A stretch of 49,325 bases of DNA from DATJHM01 sp035493895 (GCA_035493895.1 DATJHM010000120.1:1-49325); one strand, 5' to 3'; counted from the stretch's first letter, positions 16,213-25,855 are shown. Numbers and translations are program-made. Notes: generated by a model not told the origin, from the letters alone.

Positions 16213-17268
16213 TTAGTGACCATTCTGCACAAGCAAGGCCTCTGCATCCAGCGGTGAAGCGGTGGGGGCGTTCTCGGCACGCTGAGCCGCCAGTTGTCCC
16301 AGCCGACGTGGTCGCCAGACGCGTATATATTGCGCGATGACGTAAGAACCAATAACGAAGACGCCGGCAAAAATCTGCGCGACGAGCGTCTCAACCGTCG
16401 GGAAGACCGCGAACCAGACCCCCATCCAGCCAGGAATTGGCAGATTGAGAGGAGTCGTGGAAATCCAGTGCGCCAGTTGCAACTCCTGGGCGCTCTCGCC
16501 AACCATCACGATCAGGACCATACCCAGCAACACACCAGTCAGTACCAGCATTTTCTTGTAGGGCATGCGGCGATGAGCGATAAAGGTCAATACAGCCACG
16601 ATAGCGGTGAAGAAGAGTCCGACGCCAACGCCTTGTAACACCACTGTGGAACCAGCTTGCAGGCGCAGGGTTTGCAAGAAGAGCACCACTTCAAAGCCTT
16701 CGCGATACATCGCGCTGAAACCCAATAGAGCCAGACCCAGCATCGTCCGTGATCCATGCTCGCTGGCATTCTTGAGCAAATTTTTCCGCCGCTTGTTATG
16801 CATTGAGATCCAACCGGTCCAATAAATTTTGTGGAAGAACCAGTTCATAATCACAAGCAAAACGAGAATTGCCAGCAAACCCGTCGCCGCCTGAATATCC
16901 AGCGCAGGCGCATCGACCGCACTGATTACCGCAATCGCGATAAACCATGTGGCAATCGTCGCTAAAAATCCTACCCCGGTCCCAACTGCAATGGGACGGC
17001 GATAGGATTGATTCGATCCCATCAAGCTGGCAGTTATCGCTGCGAGAACGAGGATAGCCTCCAGACCCTCACGGAACACGAGCAGTCCAGTATTGAGGAT
17101 AACTGCATTATGATCAAGATGAGGAATCGTGGGATTGGGATTGCCGGAAGCGGTAATTCCCTGCCAGACGAGGGCGCCCAACACCAGCAAAGCCGCAATG
17201 GCAATGGCTACACGAAAAATAACGCGTATGGGCTTTGCATACGTTTGCAACAGAGACCTGCTCTGCAT
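16213..17268 (-). CDS. FTR1-family iron permease
   Basis: Protein of 351 aa with about seven or eight membrane helices. Both iron-translocation motifs are present: REGLE at 66-70 and REGFE at 189-193. The family moves Fe(III) or Fe(II), often with a partner oxidase or EfeO/EfeB-type proteins; none is adjacent here, so it may work alone or with distant partners. The N-terminal hydrophobic stretch (about 17-37) precedes the first motif helix. Upstream is a consensus promoter overlapped by a DtxR/IdeR-like box, which predicts repression by iron. A strong terminator follows. Confidence 0.92.
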   Translation of the reverse strand: MQSRSLLQTYAKPIRVIFRVAIAIAALLVLGALVWQGITASGNPNPTIPHLDHNAVILNTGLLVFREGLEAILVLAAITASLMGSNQSYRRPIAVGTGVGFLATIATWFIAIAVISAVDAPALDIQAATGLLAILVLLVIMNWFFHKIYWTGWISMHNKRRKNLLKNASEHGSRTMLGLALLGFSAMYREGFEVVLFLQTLRLQAGSTVVLQGVGVGLFFTAIVAVLTFIAHRRMPYKKMLVLTGVLLGMVLIVMVGESAQELQLAHWISTTPLNLPIPGWMGVWFAVFPTVETLVAQIFAGVFVIGSYVIAQYIRVWRPRRLGQLAAQRAENAPTASPLDAEALLVQNGH

Positions 17269-17427
17269 GACTCAACCTTTCTAAGCTCTATTGGATCTGA
17301 AGAGTTTCTCTCTCCACCAAATGATCTATGCTTTGATGCAACTGGCTCTCTTTTTGCTATCCAGCCAGTATAAATCTCTCTCTTCTAACGATATCAGGCA
17401 AGGCTCATATCTTAGTTGTGTACTCGG

Positions 17428-17456
17428 ATATTAGCATGACCTAATAAAGTTGTCAA
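17428..17456 (-). promoter_or_regulatory. Iron-type promoter/operator of the FTR1 gene
   Basis: Minus-strand TTGACA (17456-17451), a 17-bp spacer, and TAATAT (17433-17428). ATTAGGTCATGCTAAT (17445-17430) spans the spacer and -10. It agrees with the DtxR/IdeR consensus (TTAGGTTAGGCTAACCTAA) at 13 of 19 positions by hand alignment, best in the left half TTAGGT and the middle GCTAA. Binding would block polymerase when iron is plentiful. Confidence 0.65.
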
Positions 17457-17503
17457 GGGACCTTTCTTATTGACGCAAACAAAAAGCCGCTTCACAACAG
17501 CAG

Positions 17504-17779
17504 TTATGCCCGCAAATGGCGTATTTTTTTGCATTGACGCCAGATCACCAGCACAAGCAATACCTGAGCACACAAGGAGAGGAGCGCTATCAATAAGTGC
17601 ACCGAAAGCAGTTTTTGCTCGAAAAGAGAAAGTGTGGCAGGTGCGGGCGAAGGAGAGGTGGAGCGCAAAATACTAGAGACCAGAAAAGAGGTCTCATGGT
17701 GGCTACCGAGCAACGGCGTTTTGGGGATAGGCGGCACTCTGTTGCTCTTCTGAGGGGTATCGGGCATCTCTGGAACCAT
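17504..17779 (-). CDS. Small single-pass membrane protein
   Basis: Frame of 91 aa. ATG at 17779 follows GGAGG by eight bases; an in-frame GTG further up overlaps that site. The N-terminal half is Pro/Ser-rich and soluble. Residues about 60-83 form one hydrophobic helix, followed by a basic tail, so the N-terminus is probably outside. No family recognised. It lies 119 bp past the kinase gene on the same strand and may be co-transcribed with it. Confidence 0.5.
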   Translation of the reverse strand: MVPEMPDTPQKSNRVPPIPKTPLLGSHHETSFLVSSILRSTSPSPAPATLSLFEQKLLSVHLLIALLSLCAQVLLVLVIWRQCKKIRHLRA

Positions 17780-17898
17780 AAACGTTACCTCCACCACATA
17801 TCCAAATATTGTGAGACATGTACAATTTCTCCCACTGCTCCCATTGTACTCATTTTTCGCGTTTTGAGCAAGCTACTACTACTACTCACCTTCAGGCC

Positions 17899-20073
17899 TT
17901 ACACACGCCAGATACGAGCAGTATTATCGTAGTTACCGGTGACCAGCCGCGTATCATCTGGCGACCAGTCCAGGTTAAACGCCACCCCTGAGGCCAGACT
18001 ATGCGTAATTTTGCCGGTAGAAGCGGCGAGAAAATCGATCTGGGCATTGCCATTATAGACGGCAATCGTCTGACCATTATGAGACCAGCGCGCCTCCCCT
18101 ATCGGCGCACCGCTGGGACGCGCATAGGTGTAGAGCGTATGCTTTGTGCTCAGTTCCCAGACACGCGCCGTCTGATCGTGAGCCGTAGAGACGACCCGCG
18201 TACTATCCGGCGACCAGCAGAGCGAGGCAATATCGTCCGTATGCTCGGTATAGAGCAGTGCAACCTGCCCGGTTAACGGCTCCCAGACATGGACCTGTGT
18301 ATCCTCTGAGCCTGAGGCAAGATATTTCCCATCTGGCGACCAGGAGAGCGCTTTCACGGTATTCGTATGCCTCTGATAGGTCGTGACGATACTCCAATCT
18401 GGATAACGATAGACAAGCACCGAGCTACCACTGACCACCGCTAAATAGTGCTCGTCCGGAGACCATGTCACGAGCGCAAGAGGAGCCACAGGGGTTGCCA
18501 GCGAAGCCATAGCCTGTCCCCCCTTGAGATCCAGCACCTGAATGGTGCCATCGACAAAGCCAACCGCCAGCCATTGACTTGTGTGAGACCAGGCCAGTGA
18601 CCACGGGTAATCGTCAGACATAGGCGGCTGCTTCTTACTGATGATAGAGAGACGAGTCTGCCCCTGATCCGTACTCCAGATCCGCGCCGTACTATCCATA
18701 GAACCTGATGCGATATAACTGCCATCTGCGGACCAGCGCGCCAGTAAAACCGCCGCTTTATGCTCTTTATAGCTCAACAAAGGGCTGACCGCTGGTGTAA
18801 GCCCGGGAATACCTCTGGACGTATTGCCAGAAAGAACCGTCTGCAACGTATTCTGCGCCACTTGCGGTTGAGAAAGCGCATGCCAGGCAACAACACCACC
18901 GACGGCAAGCAGGCTCACAGCGCCTCCCGCAAGGCCACCAAAAAGAAACGTTCGCCGCGAGAGTGCACGTTGTTTTTGCGGATACGCCATGGCCGAAGAA
19001 GCTCTTTCAGCACCACCAGGCAAAACCGGCCCCGGAGCATAGCTCAACGGAGTCGACATGCTGACAGGGGGAACGTTGCCCGATCCCGGCGTCGAGAATG
19101 GAGGAGCTACTGGTGATGGTGTATATGCGTGTTGCGCAGTTGATAGAAACTCCGGTTTGAGCTGCGTTGCCACAAATTGCTGCGAAAGCGCGGGCGAGGG
19201 GGCTGGCTGAAACTCCGCTTTGAGCTGCGTCACCACAAATTGCTGTGAAGAAGCCGATTGCGTAGCCTGTTCCAGAGCCTGGGCAAACGCTCGCACATCA
19301 GGGAAACGCTGCTGCGGCTGCTTTTGTAGAGCGATCATCACGACTCGCTCTACAGGCTCGGGCAAACCGGGAAGGTATTGACGCAGTGAGGGCGGAGGCG
19401 TAATGCTGTGCTTCACGGCAATCTCTGTATAGGAACCCTGAAACGGACGCTGACCACATAGCCATTCATAGACGACAATAGCAAGCGCATATTGATCGCT
19501 GGCAGGGACGGGATGGGCCTCGATCTGCTCAGGAGCCATATAGGAGATTGTGCCTGCGATATTCTGTATGCTGTTCAGATGCGAACTTTGCAGCGCCAGA
19601 GCGATCCCGAAATCGCTCAAAAGCAGCTCCTGACGGCTGCCAAGCAACATATTTTCCGGCTTAATATCGCGATGGATCAGGCGCTGCTCGTGGGCATAAT
19701 ACAACGCCTCAGCCACCTGCTTCGTAAAACTGACCACGTTCACGAGCGGAACCATCTGACCGGAAGGGAAACGACTGCGTAACGTACCATTCGCAGCATA
19801 GTCCATGACCAGATAAGGCACACCCCCATCGACGCCAAAATCGAGCACACGCACAATATTGGGATGCTGCAAACGCGCAATAAACTGGGCCTCGCGCTGA
19901 AATTGCTGGATCGCATCGTCTGCCAGACGCGTATGCAATACCTTGATTGCGGCAAACGTATGCAAATGGACATGCTCGCCCAGATACACTTCAGCGAAGC
20001 CCCCCTGCCCTAAACGACGCGTGAGGCGATAGTGGCCTAACAGGCGGCCCGTTTCCGATGGGTTCTCTGGCAT
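17899..20073 (-). CDS. Ser/Thr protein kinase with transmembrane helix and WD40 propeller
   Basis: Protein of 724 aa counted from ATG 20073 (AGAAG upstream; an in-frame ATG at 20136 lacks a ribosome site). The kinase domain (15-270) is complete: glycine loop GQGGFAEV, Lys44, HRDIKPEN (134-141), DFG (154-156) and APE (180-182). A Pro-rich linker holds two copies of SQQFVxTQLKxEF near 276-309. One membrane helix lies at about 377-399. Seven WD40-type repeats (about 415-724) should form an extracytoplasmic seven-bladed propeller. Architecture implies a receptor kinase reading an external ligand or cell-wall state. Two unrecognised membrane proteins flank it. Confidence 0.95.
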   Translation of the reverse strand: MPENPSETGRLLGHYRLTRRLGQGGFAEVYLGEHVHLHTFAAIKVLHTRLADDAIQQFQREAQFIARLQHPNIVRVLDFGVDGGVPYLVMDYAANGTLRSRFPSGQMVPLVNVVSFTKQVAEALYYAHEQRLIHRDIKPENMLLGSRQELLLSDFGIALALQSSHLNSIQNIAGTISYMAPEQIEAHPVPASDQYALAIVVYEWLCGQRPFQGSYTEIAVKHSITPPPSLRQYLPGLPEPVERVVMIALQKQPQQRFPDVRAFAQALEQATQSASSQQFVVTQLKAEFQPAPSPALSQQFVATQLKPEFLSTAQHAYTPSPVAPPFSTPGSGNVPPVSMSTPLSYAPGPVLPGGAERASSAMAYPQKQRALSRRTFLFGGLAGGAVSLLAVGGVVAWHALSQPQVAQNTLQTVLSGNTSRGIPGLTPAVSPLLSYKEHKAAVLLARWSADGSYIASGSMDSTARIWSTDQGQTRLSIISKKQPPMSDDYPWSLAWSHTSQWLAVGFVDGTIQVLDLKGGQAMASLATPVAPLALVTWSPDEHYLAVVSGSSVLVYRYPDWSIVTTYQRHTNTVKALSWSPDGKYLASGSEDTQVHVWEPLTGQVALLYTEHTDDIASLCWSPDSTRVVSTAHDQTARVWELSTKHTLYTYARPSGAPIGEARWSHNGQTIAVYNGNAQIDFLAASTGKITHSLASGVAFNLDWSPDDTRLVTGNYDNTARIWRV

Positions 20074-20172
20074 CTTCTTCTCTGTTTCTTCTCGCAGATG
20101 AATAGCATGTATGGAACCTTCTGCATCATAAACCATACCAGATCACAGAGATAGAGCAATAGGACTTTTTGC

Positions 20173-20214
20173 ATATGCAGTTCGAGAAACAATCAGGCTT
20201 CCCGAACTGCATAT
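20173..20214. other. Perfect 12-bp inverted repeat
   Basis: ATATGCAGTTCG (20173-20184) and its inverse (20203-20214) with an 18-nt loop, just past the stop of the 214-aa gene and upstream of the kinase gene. There is no T-run on the minus strand, so it is either a Rho-type end hairpin or an operator for the kinase gene. Confidence 0.5.
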
Positions 20215-20219
20215 AATTA

Positions 20220-20864
20220 TTATGTCAACTGATCCCACATATCATGGCGGTTGAGTCGAGCATAGAGAGCGATAATGCTTATCAGAGGCAGAAACATGAT
20301 GAGATTGACGGCATGTCCACTCACGCCAAGCAGTACATTTAAAATGACATTGACAACGATATATCCTATAACCAGAAAAAAACCGATTTTCTTCTTGCCT
20401 ATGAGCAGACCATGACCGGTAATACCGACACAGCCGATCAGAGCGTGCGCCAGATACAAAAACAGCAGAACACTACTGCCCCCAGAAAACAGTATGCCAG
20501 ACGCATAAACAAAGCTTGATAGCGTAGAAAAGCTCACAATCACCAGATTAATGATCAATCTGGCAAGCACGCGCCCGGGCCATTTGCGCCCCTGTAGAGA
20601 AACAGGCTGTTCTACCGGAGTTACCACGGGAACCAGCGGGTACTCTCCACGAAAAACGTGAGGTTGATCCGCCACGAAACGGACAAAGAGAGGTGAGCCA
20701 TCAGGTAAAACAAAACTTTTTCCGACCACCTGTTCCTGAGCATTGGCCAGCATGCCCAGAATCGTTCCATTGATAAGCACAGTAGCAGCCTGCCCTGGGA
20801 CAGTCCAGTGGACCTTGATACGCTCCATGCCCATCGGGTTCAGTGCAAAATCTTGCGTTGCCAC
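20220..20864 (-). CDS. Hypothetical four-helix membrane protein
   Basis: Protein of 214 aa starting at GTG, with AAGAAGG upstream. Residues 10-80 are a beta-rich soluble head (KVHWTVPGQAATVLINGTILG...) that reads like a small FHA- or Ig-like fold but is not recognised. Four hydrophobic segments follow between about 100 and 200. It sits 146 bp upstream of the receptor kinase, same strand, and could be a partner or substrate of it. Confidence 0.65.
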   Translation of the reverse strand: MATQDFALNPMGMERIKVHWTVPGQAATVLINGTILGMLANAQEQVVGKSFVLPDGSPLFVRFVADQPHVFRGEYPLVPVVTPVEQPVSLQGRKWPGRVLARLIINLVIVSFSTLSSFVYASGILFSGGSSVLLFLYLAHALIGCVGITGHGLLIGKKKIGFFLVIGYIVVNVILNVLLGVSGHAVNLIMFLPLISIIALYARLNRHDMWDQLT

Positions 20865-21222
20865 TCACAAACCTTCTTGAAGAAAAATATTCTTCTTTGA
20901 ATATTTCTATTTATGAATAACAGAAAAATGAGTGAAATATCCAAAGAAGCATAAAACGATGAAAAAAGTATAGTGAGTCTTTATTATAGATACTTTTCTA
21001 TAAAAGCATAGAGATAGTCTAGTGATAATCTGGTGTATATTCGGCCAGCATGGTTGAGTTTTCTTCATAAGAGGGAAAAGATGAATGCACGTAAGATCTC
21101 TTAGCCGGTTGCGAGAACTATGGATAAAGCGTACATAAGATAGAAGCAATCTTACGGTGGGCAGAGCGATATGACTGTGATATACTGATACGCATAACTA
21201 TTCTCTCTTATAAGGAGGCGCG
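20865..21222. other. Gene-free gap upstream of ilvD
   Basis: 358 bp, AT-rich. It holds the AAGGAGG ribosome site of ilvD (21212-21218) and TATACT at 21181-21186 as a possible -10 without a good -35. No leader peptide with repeated branched-chain codons and no T-box-like terminator was seen. Confidence 0.4.
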
Positions 21223-22905
21223 ATGCGCTCAGATCAGATCAAGCTGGGCTTCGAACGTGCGCCTCACCGTGGTTTGCTGCGTGCAACCGGTGTGGTGGGC
21301 GAACAGGATTTTAAGAAGCCATTTATTGCCGTCTGCAATTCATATGTTGATATTGTTCCCGGCCATGTTCATTTGCAGGCTTTTGGCAAGCTTGTCAAAG
21401 AAGCCATTCGCGCCGCCGGGGGCGTGCCTTTCGAATTTAATACCATTGGCGTTGACGATGGTATTGCGATGGGGCATATCGGCATGAAATATTCGCTCGC
21501 CAGCCGGGAACTGATCGCCGACTGCGTCGAGACGATGATCGAGGCCCACCGCTTTGACGGCATGGTCTGTATTCCCAACTGCGATAAGATCGTGCCTGGT
21601 ATGCTGCTGGCTGCCATGCGTGTAGATATTCCCACTATTTTTGTCAGTGGCGGCCCGATGGCGGCCGGGAAACTGGCCGATGGACGTAGCGTCGATCTGA
21701 TCAGTATTTTCGAAGGGGTCGGCGCGTATCAGGCAGGCAAGATTGATGACCAGGCGCTCTTAGAGCTGGAACAGAACGCCTGCCCCACCTGCGGCTCCTG
21801 TTCGGGTATGTTTACCGCCAATTCGATGAACTGTCTGATGGAGGCGCTGGGACTGGCCTTGCCGGGCAACGGCTCCTATCTGGCCACGTCTCAGGATCGA
21901 CGCGATCTGGCTCAGGCAGCCGGTCAGCAAATTATGAAGCTGGTCGAGGCAAACCTGACGCCCCGGCAGATTGTGAACGAAGAGAGCGTCGATAACGCGT
22001 TTGCGCTGGATATGGCGATGGGCGGCTCGACCAATACCGTGCTGCACACACTGGCCCTGGCTCGCGAGGGTGGCATCGATTACTCGCTTGAGCGCATCAA
22101 CCAGGTGGCAGAGCGTACGCCCCATCTGTGTAAGGTCAGCCCGGCTGGTAGCTGGCATATGGAAGATGTGGATCGCGCAGGCGGCATCAGTGCGATCCTG
22201 AAAGAGCTCGCACGTAAACCCGGCGTGCTCAATCTGGATCGCCCGACCGTCACCCTGCGCACACTCGGCGAGAATATTGCCGAGGCCGAGAATCATGATC
22301 CAGCCGTCATTCATCCGCTGGAAGAAGCGCATAGCGAGCGCGGCGGACTGGCAATTCTCTTCGGCAATCTGGCCCCAGATGGCGCGGTCGTCAAGGTCGC
22401 AGCCGTGGCTCCATCGATGCAGAAGCATACAGGTCCGGCGCGCATCTACAATTCGCAGGAAGAGGCCTGTGCGGGCATTCTCAACGGGCAGGTGAAAGAG
22501 GGAGACGTCGTGGTTATTCGCTATGAGGGACCACGAGGCGGCCCGGGTATGCAGGAGATGCTGGCACCGACCGCCAATATTATGGGCATGGGCCTGGGTG
22601 AGAAGGTCGCGCTGATTACGGATGGACGCTTCTCTGGCGGCACACGCGGAGCCTGCATCGGGCATGTTTCGCCGGAAGCCGCCGCTGGTGGTCCTATCGC
22701 GGCCCTGGTTGATGGCGATCTGATCCATATCGATCTCAAAGAGCGCCGTCTGGACGTGCAATTGACTCCGGAGCAGCTTGAGCAGCGTCTGAGCGAGGTG
22801 AAGCACGTCAGGGGTCGTGTCAAGAGTTCGTGGTTGCGCCGTTATGCCTCGCTGGTCACGTCAGCGAATACGGGCGCAGTGCTGGGAGATCCGGGCGACA
22901 TTTAA
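21223..22905 (+). CDS. ilvD: Dihydroxy-acid dehydratase
   Basis: Protein of 560 aa, the length of Bacillus-type IlvD. It converts 2,3-dihydroxy-isovalerate and -methylvalerate to the 2-oxo acids in valine and isoleucine synthesis and needs an iron-sulfur cluster. Cluster-binding Cys are visible at 120 (IPNCDK) and 193 (CPTCGSCSGM). The position that is Cys in classic [2Fe-2S] members is Gly (VPGHVH), so cluster type is open. It starts five bases after AAGGAGG. No other ilv genes are adjacent; it appears monocistronic with a hairpin after it. Confidence 0.97.
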   Translation: MRSDQIKLGFERAPHRGLLRATGVVGEQDFKKPFIAVCNSYVDIVPGHVHLQAFGKLVKEAIRAAGGVPFEFNTIGVDDGIAMGHIGMKYSLASRELIADCVETMIEAHRFDGMVCIPNCDKIVPGMLLAAMRVDIPTIFVSGGPMAAGKLADGRSVDLISIFEGVGAYQAGKIDDQALLELEQNACPTCGSCSGMFTANSMNCLMEALGLALPGNGSYLATSQDRRDLAQAAGQQIMKLVEANLTPRQIVNEESVDNAFALDMAMGGSTNTVLHTLALAREGGIDYSLERINQVAERTPHLCKVSPAGSWHMEDVDRAGGISAILKELARKPGVLNLDRPTVTLRTLGENIAEAENHDPAVIHPLEEAHSERGGLAILFGNLAPDGAVVKVAAVAPSMQKHTGPARIYNSQEEACAGILNGQVKEGDVVVIRYEGPRGGPGMQEMLAPTANIMGMGLGEKVALITDGRFSGGTRGACIGHVSPEAAAGGPIAALVDGDLIHIDLKERRLDVQLTPEQLEQRLSEVKHVRGRVKSSWLRRYASLVTSANTGAVLGDPGDI

Positions 22906-22948
22906 GCGTTGCCCACCCCTTGATCTGGGGGAAAATGGCAAAATCAAT

Positions 22949-22996
22949 CACGCCAGGTGTACAGGCAGAAATGACCCTACACGTACACCTGGCGTG
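22949..22996. terminator. Hairpin between convergent ilvD and acetyltransferase genes
   Basis: A perfect 14-bp stem (22949-22962 with 22983-22996) and a 20-nt loop, 43 bp after the ilvD stop and 17 bp from the end of the convergent gene. There is no T-run on either strand, so it is a structural end signal rather than a textbook terminator. Confidence 0.6.
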
Positions 22997-23013
22997 AAAC
23001 ATCTGAGATCATT

Positions 23014-23538
23014 TCACGGCCTGATCATGGTTACCGATGCCTCTTCTGGCGTTGATATGCCTGCATCGCGAAAGCCGAAACGCTCATACAGACGGAGCGC
23101 AGGGTTATTGCGATCCACAGAAAGGCTGAGTGCCGCATATCCCTGGCTTTGCGCCAGCTCTATAATTCCCTGAAGAAGTGCATGCCCGACCCCCTGACCA
23201 CGCACCTCATCGCATACGCCAATCGTCAGCTCAGGTATCGCTGGCGAGACAAACCCATAGCCGGGAGCTTCAGCGGGATAAAGACGATACCAGGCAGCGC
23301 CAAGTGGTCGTTCCGTCTGGTCTAGCACAATGACGCCAGCATCTCCGTGGCGTCCCCATCCCTCAACATATTTCCGATTTACCGATAGTGAGAGCGCTTT
23401 CTCTTTACCCAGAGCGCGCATCTCATCCGAAACCGCCGCCGCCTCGTACATCATATCCCAGAGAAAAGGAATATCCTTTCCTTGAATGGTGCGGACCGTA
23501 AAGCGTCGTGCTTCTTTCATGTTTTCGTACGTCTCCAT
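23014..23538 (-). CDS. GNAT-family N-acetyltransferase
   Basis: Protein of 174 aa with the acetyl-CoA-binding signature VRGQGVGHALL (about 122-132) and the C-terminal pattern LSVDRNNPALRLYERFGF typical of RimI-like GNATs. Substrate unknown. ATG at 23538 is preceded by AAGGG; a second Met six codons in is the alternative start. Monocistronic, convergent with ilvD. Confidence 0.9.
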   Translation of the reverse strand: METYENMKEARRFTVRTIQGKDIPFLWDMMYEAAAVSDEMRALGKEKALSLSVNRKYVEGWGRHGDAGVIVLDQTERPLGAAWYRLYPAEAPGYGFVSPAIPELTIGVCDEVRGQGVGHALLQGIIELAQSQGYAALSLSVDRNNPALRLYERFGFRDAGISTPEEASVTMIRP

Positions 23539-23658
23539 ACAATTTGCCCTTGCTAGATTCTTCTAAAATGTAACATAACTTCTCTATAAAGCAAAGCATG
23601 TATGGCTTTTTTGCATACTCACATCGATTTTTCCAGGAGAAAATGGGGCAAAGCCGCA

Positions 23659-25509
23659 TTATTTTGTCAGCAGTGGCAAAGAGACCGCAAAGGTGGACCC
23701 TTCTCCCTCTTCACTCTCTACCGAGATCGATCCCCCATACTGTTTGACAATCTCCCGCGAGATGTACAGACCCATCCCCAGGCCGGGAAAGCCGCGCTCT
23801 TTGCGGGTATACGTTCCTCGATTGAAGCTATCAAAGATTGTCTTTTGATACTTTCTGGGAATGCCAACGCCATAGTCGCGAACCTTGAGCAGGACACTGT
23901 TCTCGGACGCTGCAAGATCGATATCGACTTTGTCTGCCTGTGGCGAATATTTGATCGCATTGCTGATGAGATTGGTCACCACCTGCTCCAACCTGTTTGC
24001 ATCGGCAGTGATCTGGCAATTACTGGTACTATGCAGGCAGAGCGTATGTGTGGTTGTGATCTGTTGCAGCGTATTCACCACCTCGCGTACCACCGTGTCA
24101 AACACCAGCGGCTCATCGATGTAATCAAACTTGCCAAGCTGTATCTTCGAGACATCCAGTAAATCGTTGATCAGGCGTGTGAGCGTGTTGACCTGCGCCT
24201 CCATTCTGACCAGCTCTTTCTCGGATTCCGTGATCCCTTCGCGAACCAGTTTTCTTGAGAGGCGGGAAAGCAGTAATTTGAGGACCGTCAACGGCGTTTT
24301 GAGCTCATGGCTGGCAATGCTGATAAACTCGTCTTTGCGCTGCTCCAGCTGCTTGCGATCAGTCACATCCATCATAAATGAGATAAATATATCGCTTTCT
24401 TCACTCAAGAGAGCTGACCCTATCACAACCGGGACGCGCCGCCCGTCTTTACGCACAAATTCTTTTTCAAACGGCAGGCCAACGCCTTGCTCTCGGAGTT
24501 CTCTGAGCGTGTTCAGGTCGCGCTCGCGAAATTCTGGTGGCGTGATCTCATCCCAATGTATGTTTGAGAGCAGTTCTTCGCGTGTATAGCCAAACATTTG
24601 CACCAGAGCCTCGTTTACTTCGTACATACGCCCCTGTGGATCAGCAAGCCCGATACCGATAATGTTGGCGTCAAATAACGCTTTGAAACGAGCTTCACTG
24701 AGGCGCAATGCCTCTTCCATCTGCTTCTTATCATGCACATCGGTGCAGGTACCAAACCAGTTCTTGATCTTCCCCTGCGCATCTCTGCATGGCACCCCTC
24801 GTACCAGAAACCAGCGATACTCCCCGGTCCTCCCATTGCGCACCCTCTGCTCTACTTCATAGATAGCACCCGTCTGGACAGCAGTCTGCCAGGTATGCAA
24901 AGCGTTTTGCTGATCCTCGGGATGCAGGGATTGTATCCAGGCCATCCCCTGTGTTTGCTCACGCGCCAGACCGACATAGTCATACCATTGTTGATTGCAG
25001 TAGTCATGCGAGCCATCCGGGCGTGCAATCCAGACCAGTTGGGGAATGGCGTCAACCAGCACACGAATTTCTTCTTCTGCTTGCCTGCGCTGGGTGATAT
25101 CTCTGCCCCCATAGGTCAGATATCTCACGTTATGATCAGCATCAAAGCGGGGAGTAATCGTCACATCGATGTCGCGATAGAACGTTTCGCTTGGGCAGAT
25201 CGCAATCTCGATCTGCACATTCTCACCACCGGCTGCCTGCTGAATGGCGTGACGGAGTTGCTGCTGCACCACGGGAGAACAGGACCACCAGGAAGCCTCG
25301 ACGAACGGTTTGCCAATGAGCACATCATTCTGCAACCAGGCATCCTCGGAGGGAGTCTGACCGATTTCCAGCAAAATGCCGTCAGGAGACAACGTCGCAA
25401 CATTGAAATAGGTACTATCAAGAATATTTTTACGCAATTGTTCAATACGGAAAAGCGCATCCTGAAACTGCTCCTGCTCTCTATGAGTAGATAGGCGTCT
25501 CTCCAACAT
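23659..25509 (-). CDS. Orphan PAS-domain sensor histidine kinase
   Basis: Protein of 616 aa, no membrane segment, so cytoplasmic. It has three PAS/PAC units (about 20-142, 146-262, 272-385). The HisKA dimerisation helix has His401 in SIASHELKTPL. The HATPase domain has the N-box NLISNAIKYSP, G1 DYGVGIP and G2 GLGMGLYIS. AAGGA lies eight bases before the ATG. No response regulator is adjacent, so its partner must be elsewhere. PAS domains suggest sensing of redox, light or a small ligand. Confidence 0.95.
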   Translation of the reverse strand: MLERRLSTHREQEQFQDALFRIEQLRKNILDSTYFNVATLSPDGILLEIGQTPSEDAWLQNDVLIGKPFVEASWWSCSPVVQQQLRHAIQQAAGGENVQIEIAICPSETFYRDIDVTITPRFDADHNVRYLTYGGRDITQRRQAEEEIRVLVDAIPQLVWIARPDGSHDYCNQQWYDYVGLAREQTQGMAWIQSLHPEDQQNALHTWQTAVQTGAIYEVEQRVRNGRTGEYRWFLVRGVPCRDAQGKIKNWFGTCTDVHDKKQMEEALRLSEARFKALFDANIIGIGLADPQGRMYEVNEALVQMFGYTREELLSNIHWDEITPPEFRERDLNTLRELREQGVGLPFEKEFVRKDGRRVPVVIGSALLSEESDIFISFMMDVTDRKQLEQRKDEFISIASHELKTPLTVLKLLLSRLSRKLVREGITESEKELVRMEAQVNTLTRLINDLLDVSKIQLGKFDYIDEPLVFDTVVREVVNTLQQITTTHTLCLHSTSNCQITADANRLEQVVTNLISNAIKYSPQADKVDIDLAASENSVLLKVRDYGVGIPRKYQKTIFDSFNRGTYTRKERGFPGLGMGLYISREIVKQYGGSISVESEEGEGSTFAVSLPLLTK

Positions 25510-25855
25510 ACAATAGTCCTTTTCTATTTGTGGTTCATCACATACATTTATAGTCCTTCACCACTCTCACTACTTCGGAGAGAAGACATCTATGGCATAA
25601 GTAGTGAAAAAGTAAGGCTTATCTATAATTATAGAGAAATACACAACAGTATTAACAGCGATCAATACCAGATTATTCCATTTTCAATGATCGTTTATCA
25701 TTCTATATCATTTCGACAAAAGCTCTCTTTATAGTTATGCAACAGAATAGATCGATTTCCTGCAAAAACAGCATCCCCTTTGTAAGCATATCGACGCCTT
25801 TACAGACAAAAAAAACGCCATATGTCTGTAACATATGGCGTTTTTTTGCTAGTTC
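25510..25855. other. AT-rich gap between histidine kinase and LCP genes
   Basis: 346 bp, AT-rich, upstream of the kinase and downstream of the LCP gene on the minus strand. Apart from the bidirectional terminator at 25811-25847 nothing was recognised. Confidence 0.4.
25811..25847. terminator. Bidirectional intrinsic terminator
   Basis: Stem ACGCCATATGT/ACATATGGCGT with a 5-nt loop, flanked by an A-run on the left and seven T on the right, so it works on both strands. It lies nine bp past the stop of the LCP gene. Confidence 0.92.

Noticed and set aside
20865..21222. T-box or leader-peptide attenuator before ilvD
   Set aside because: No run of branched-chain codons in a short frame and no terminator/antiterminator pair could be seen.
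21760..22806. Minus-strand open frame of 348 codons opposite ilvD
   Set aside because: It is a by-product of codon bias in ilvD. The His/Gln/Arg-rich product has no recognisable fold and IlvD on the other strand is certain.
24733..25494. Plus-strand 253-codon frame opposite the histidine kinase
   Set aside because: It mirrors the PAS region; no ribosome site or homology pattern.
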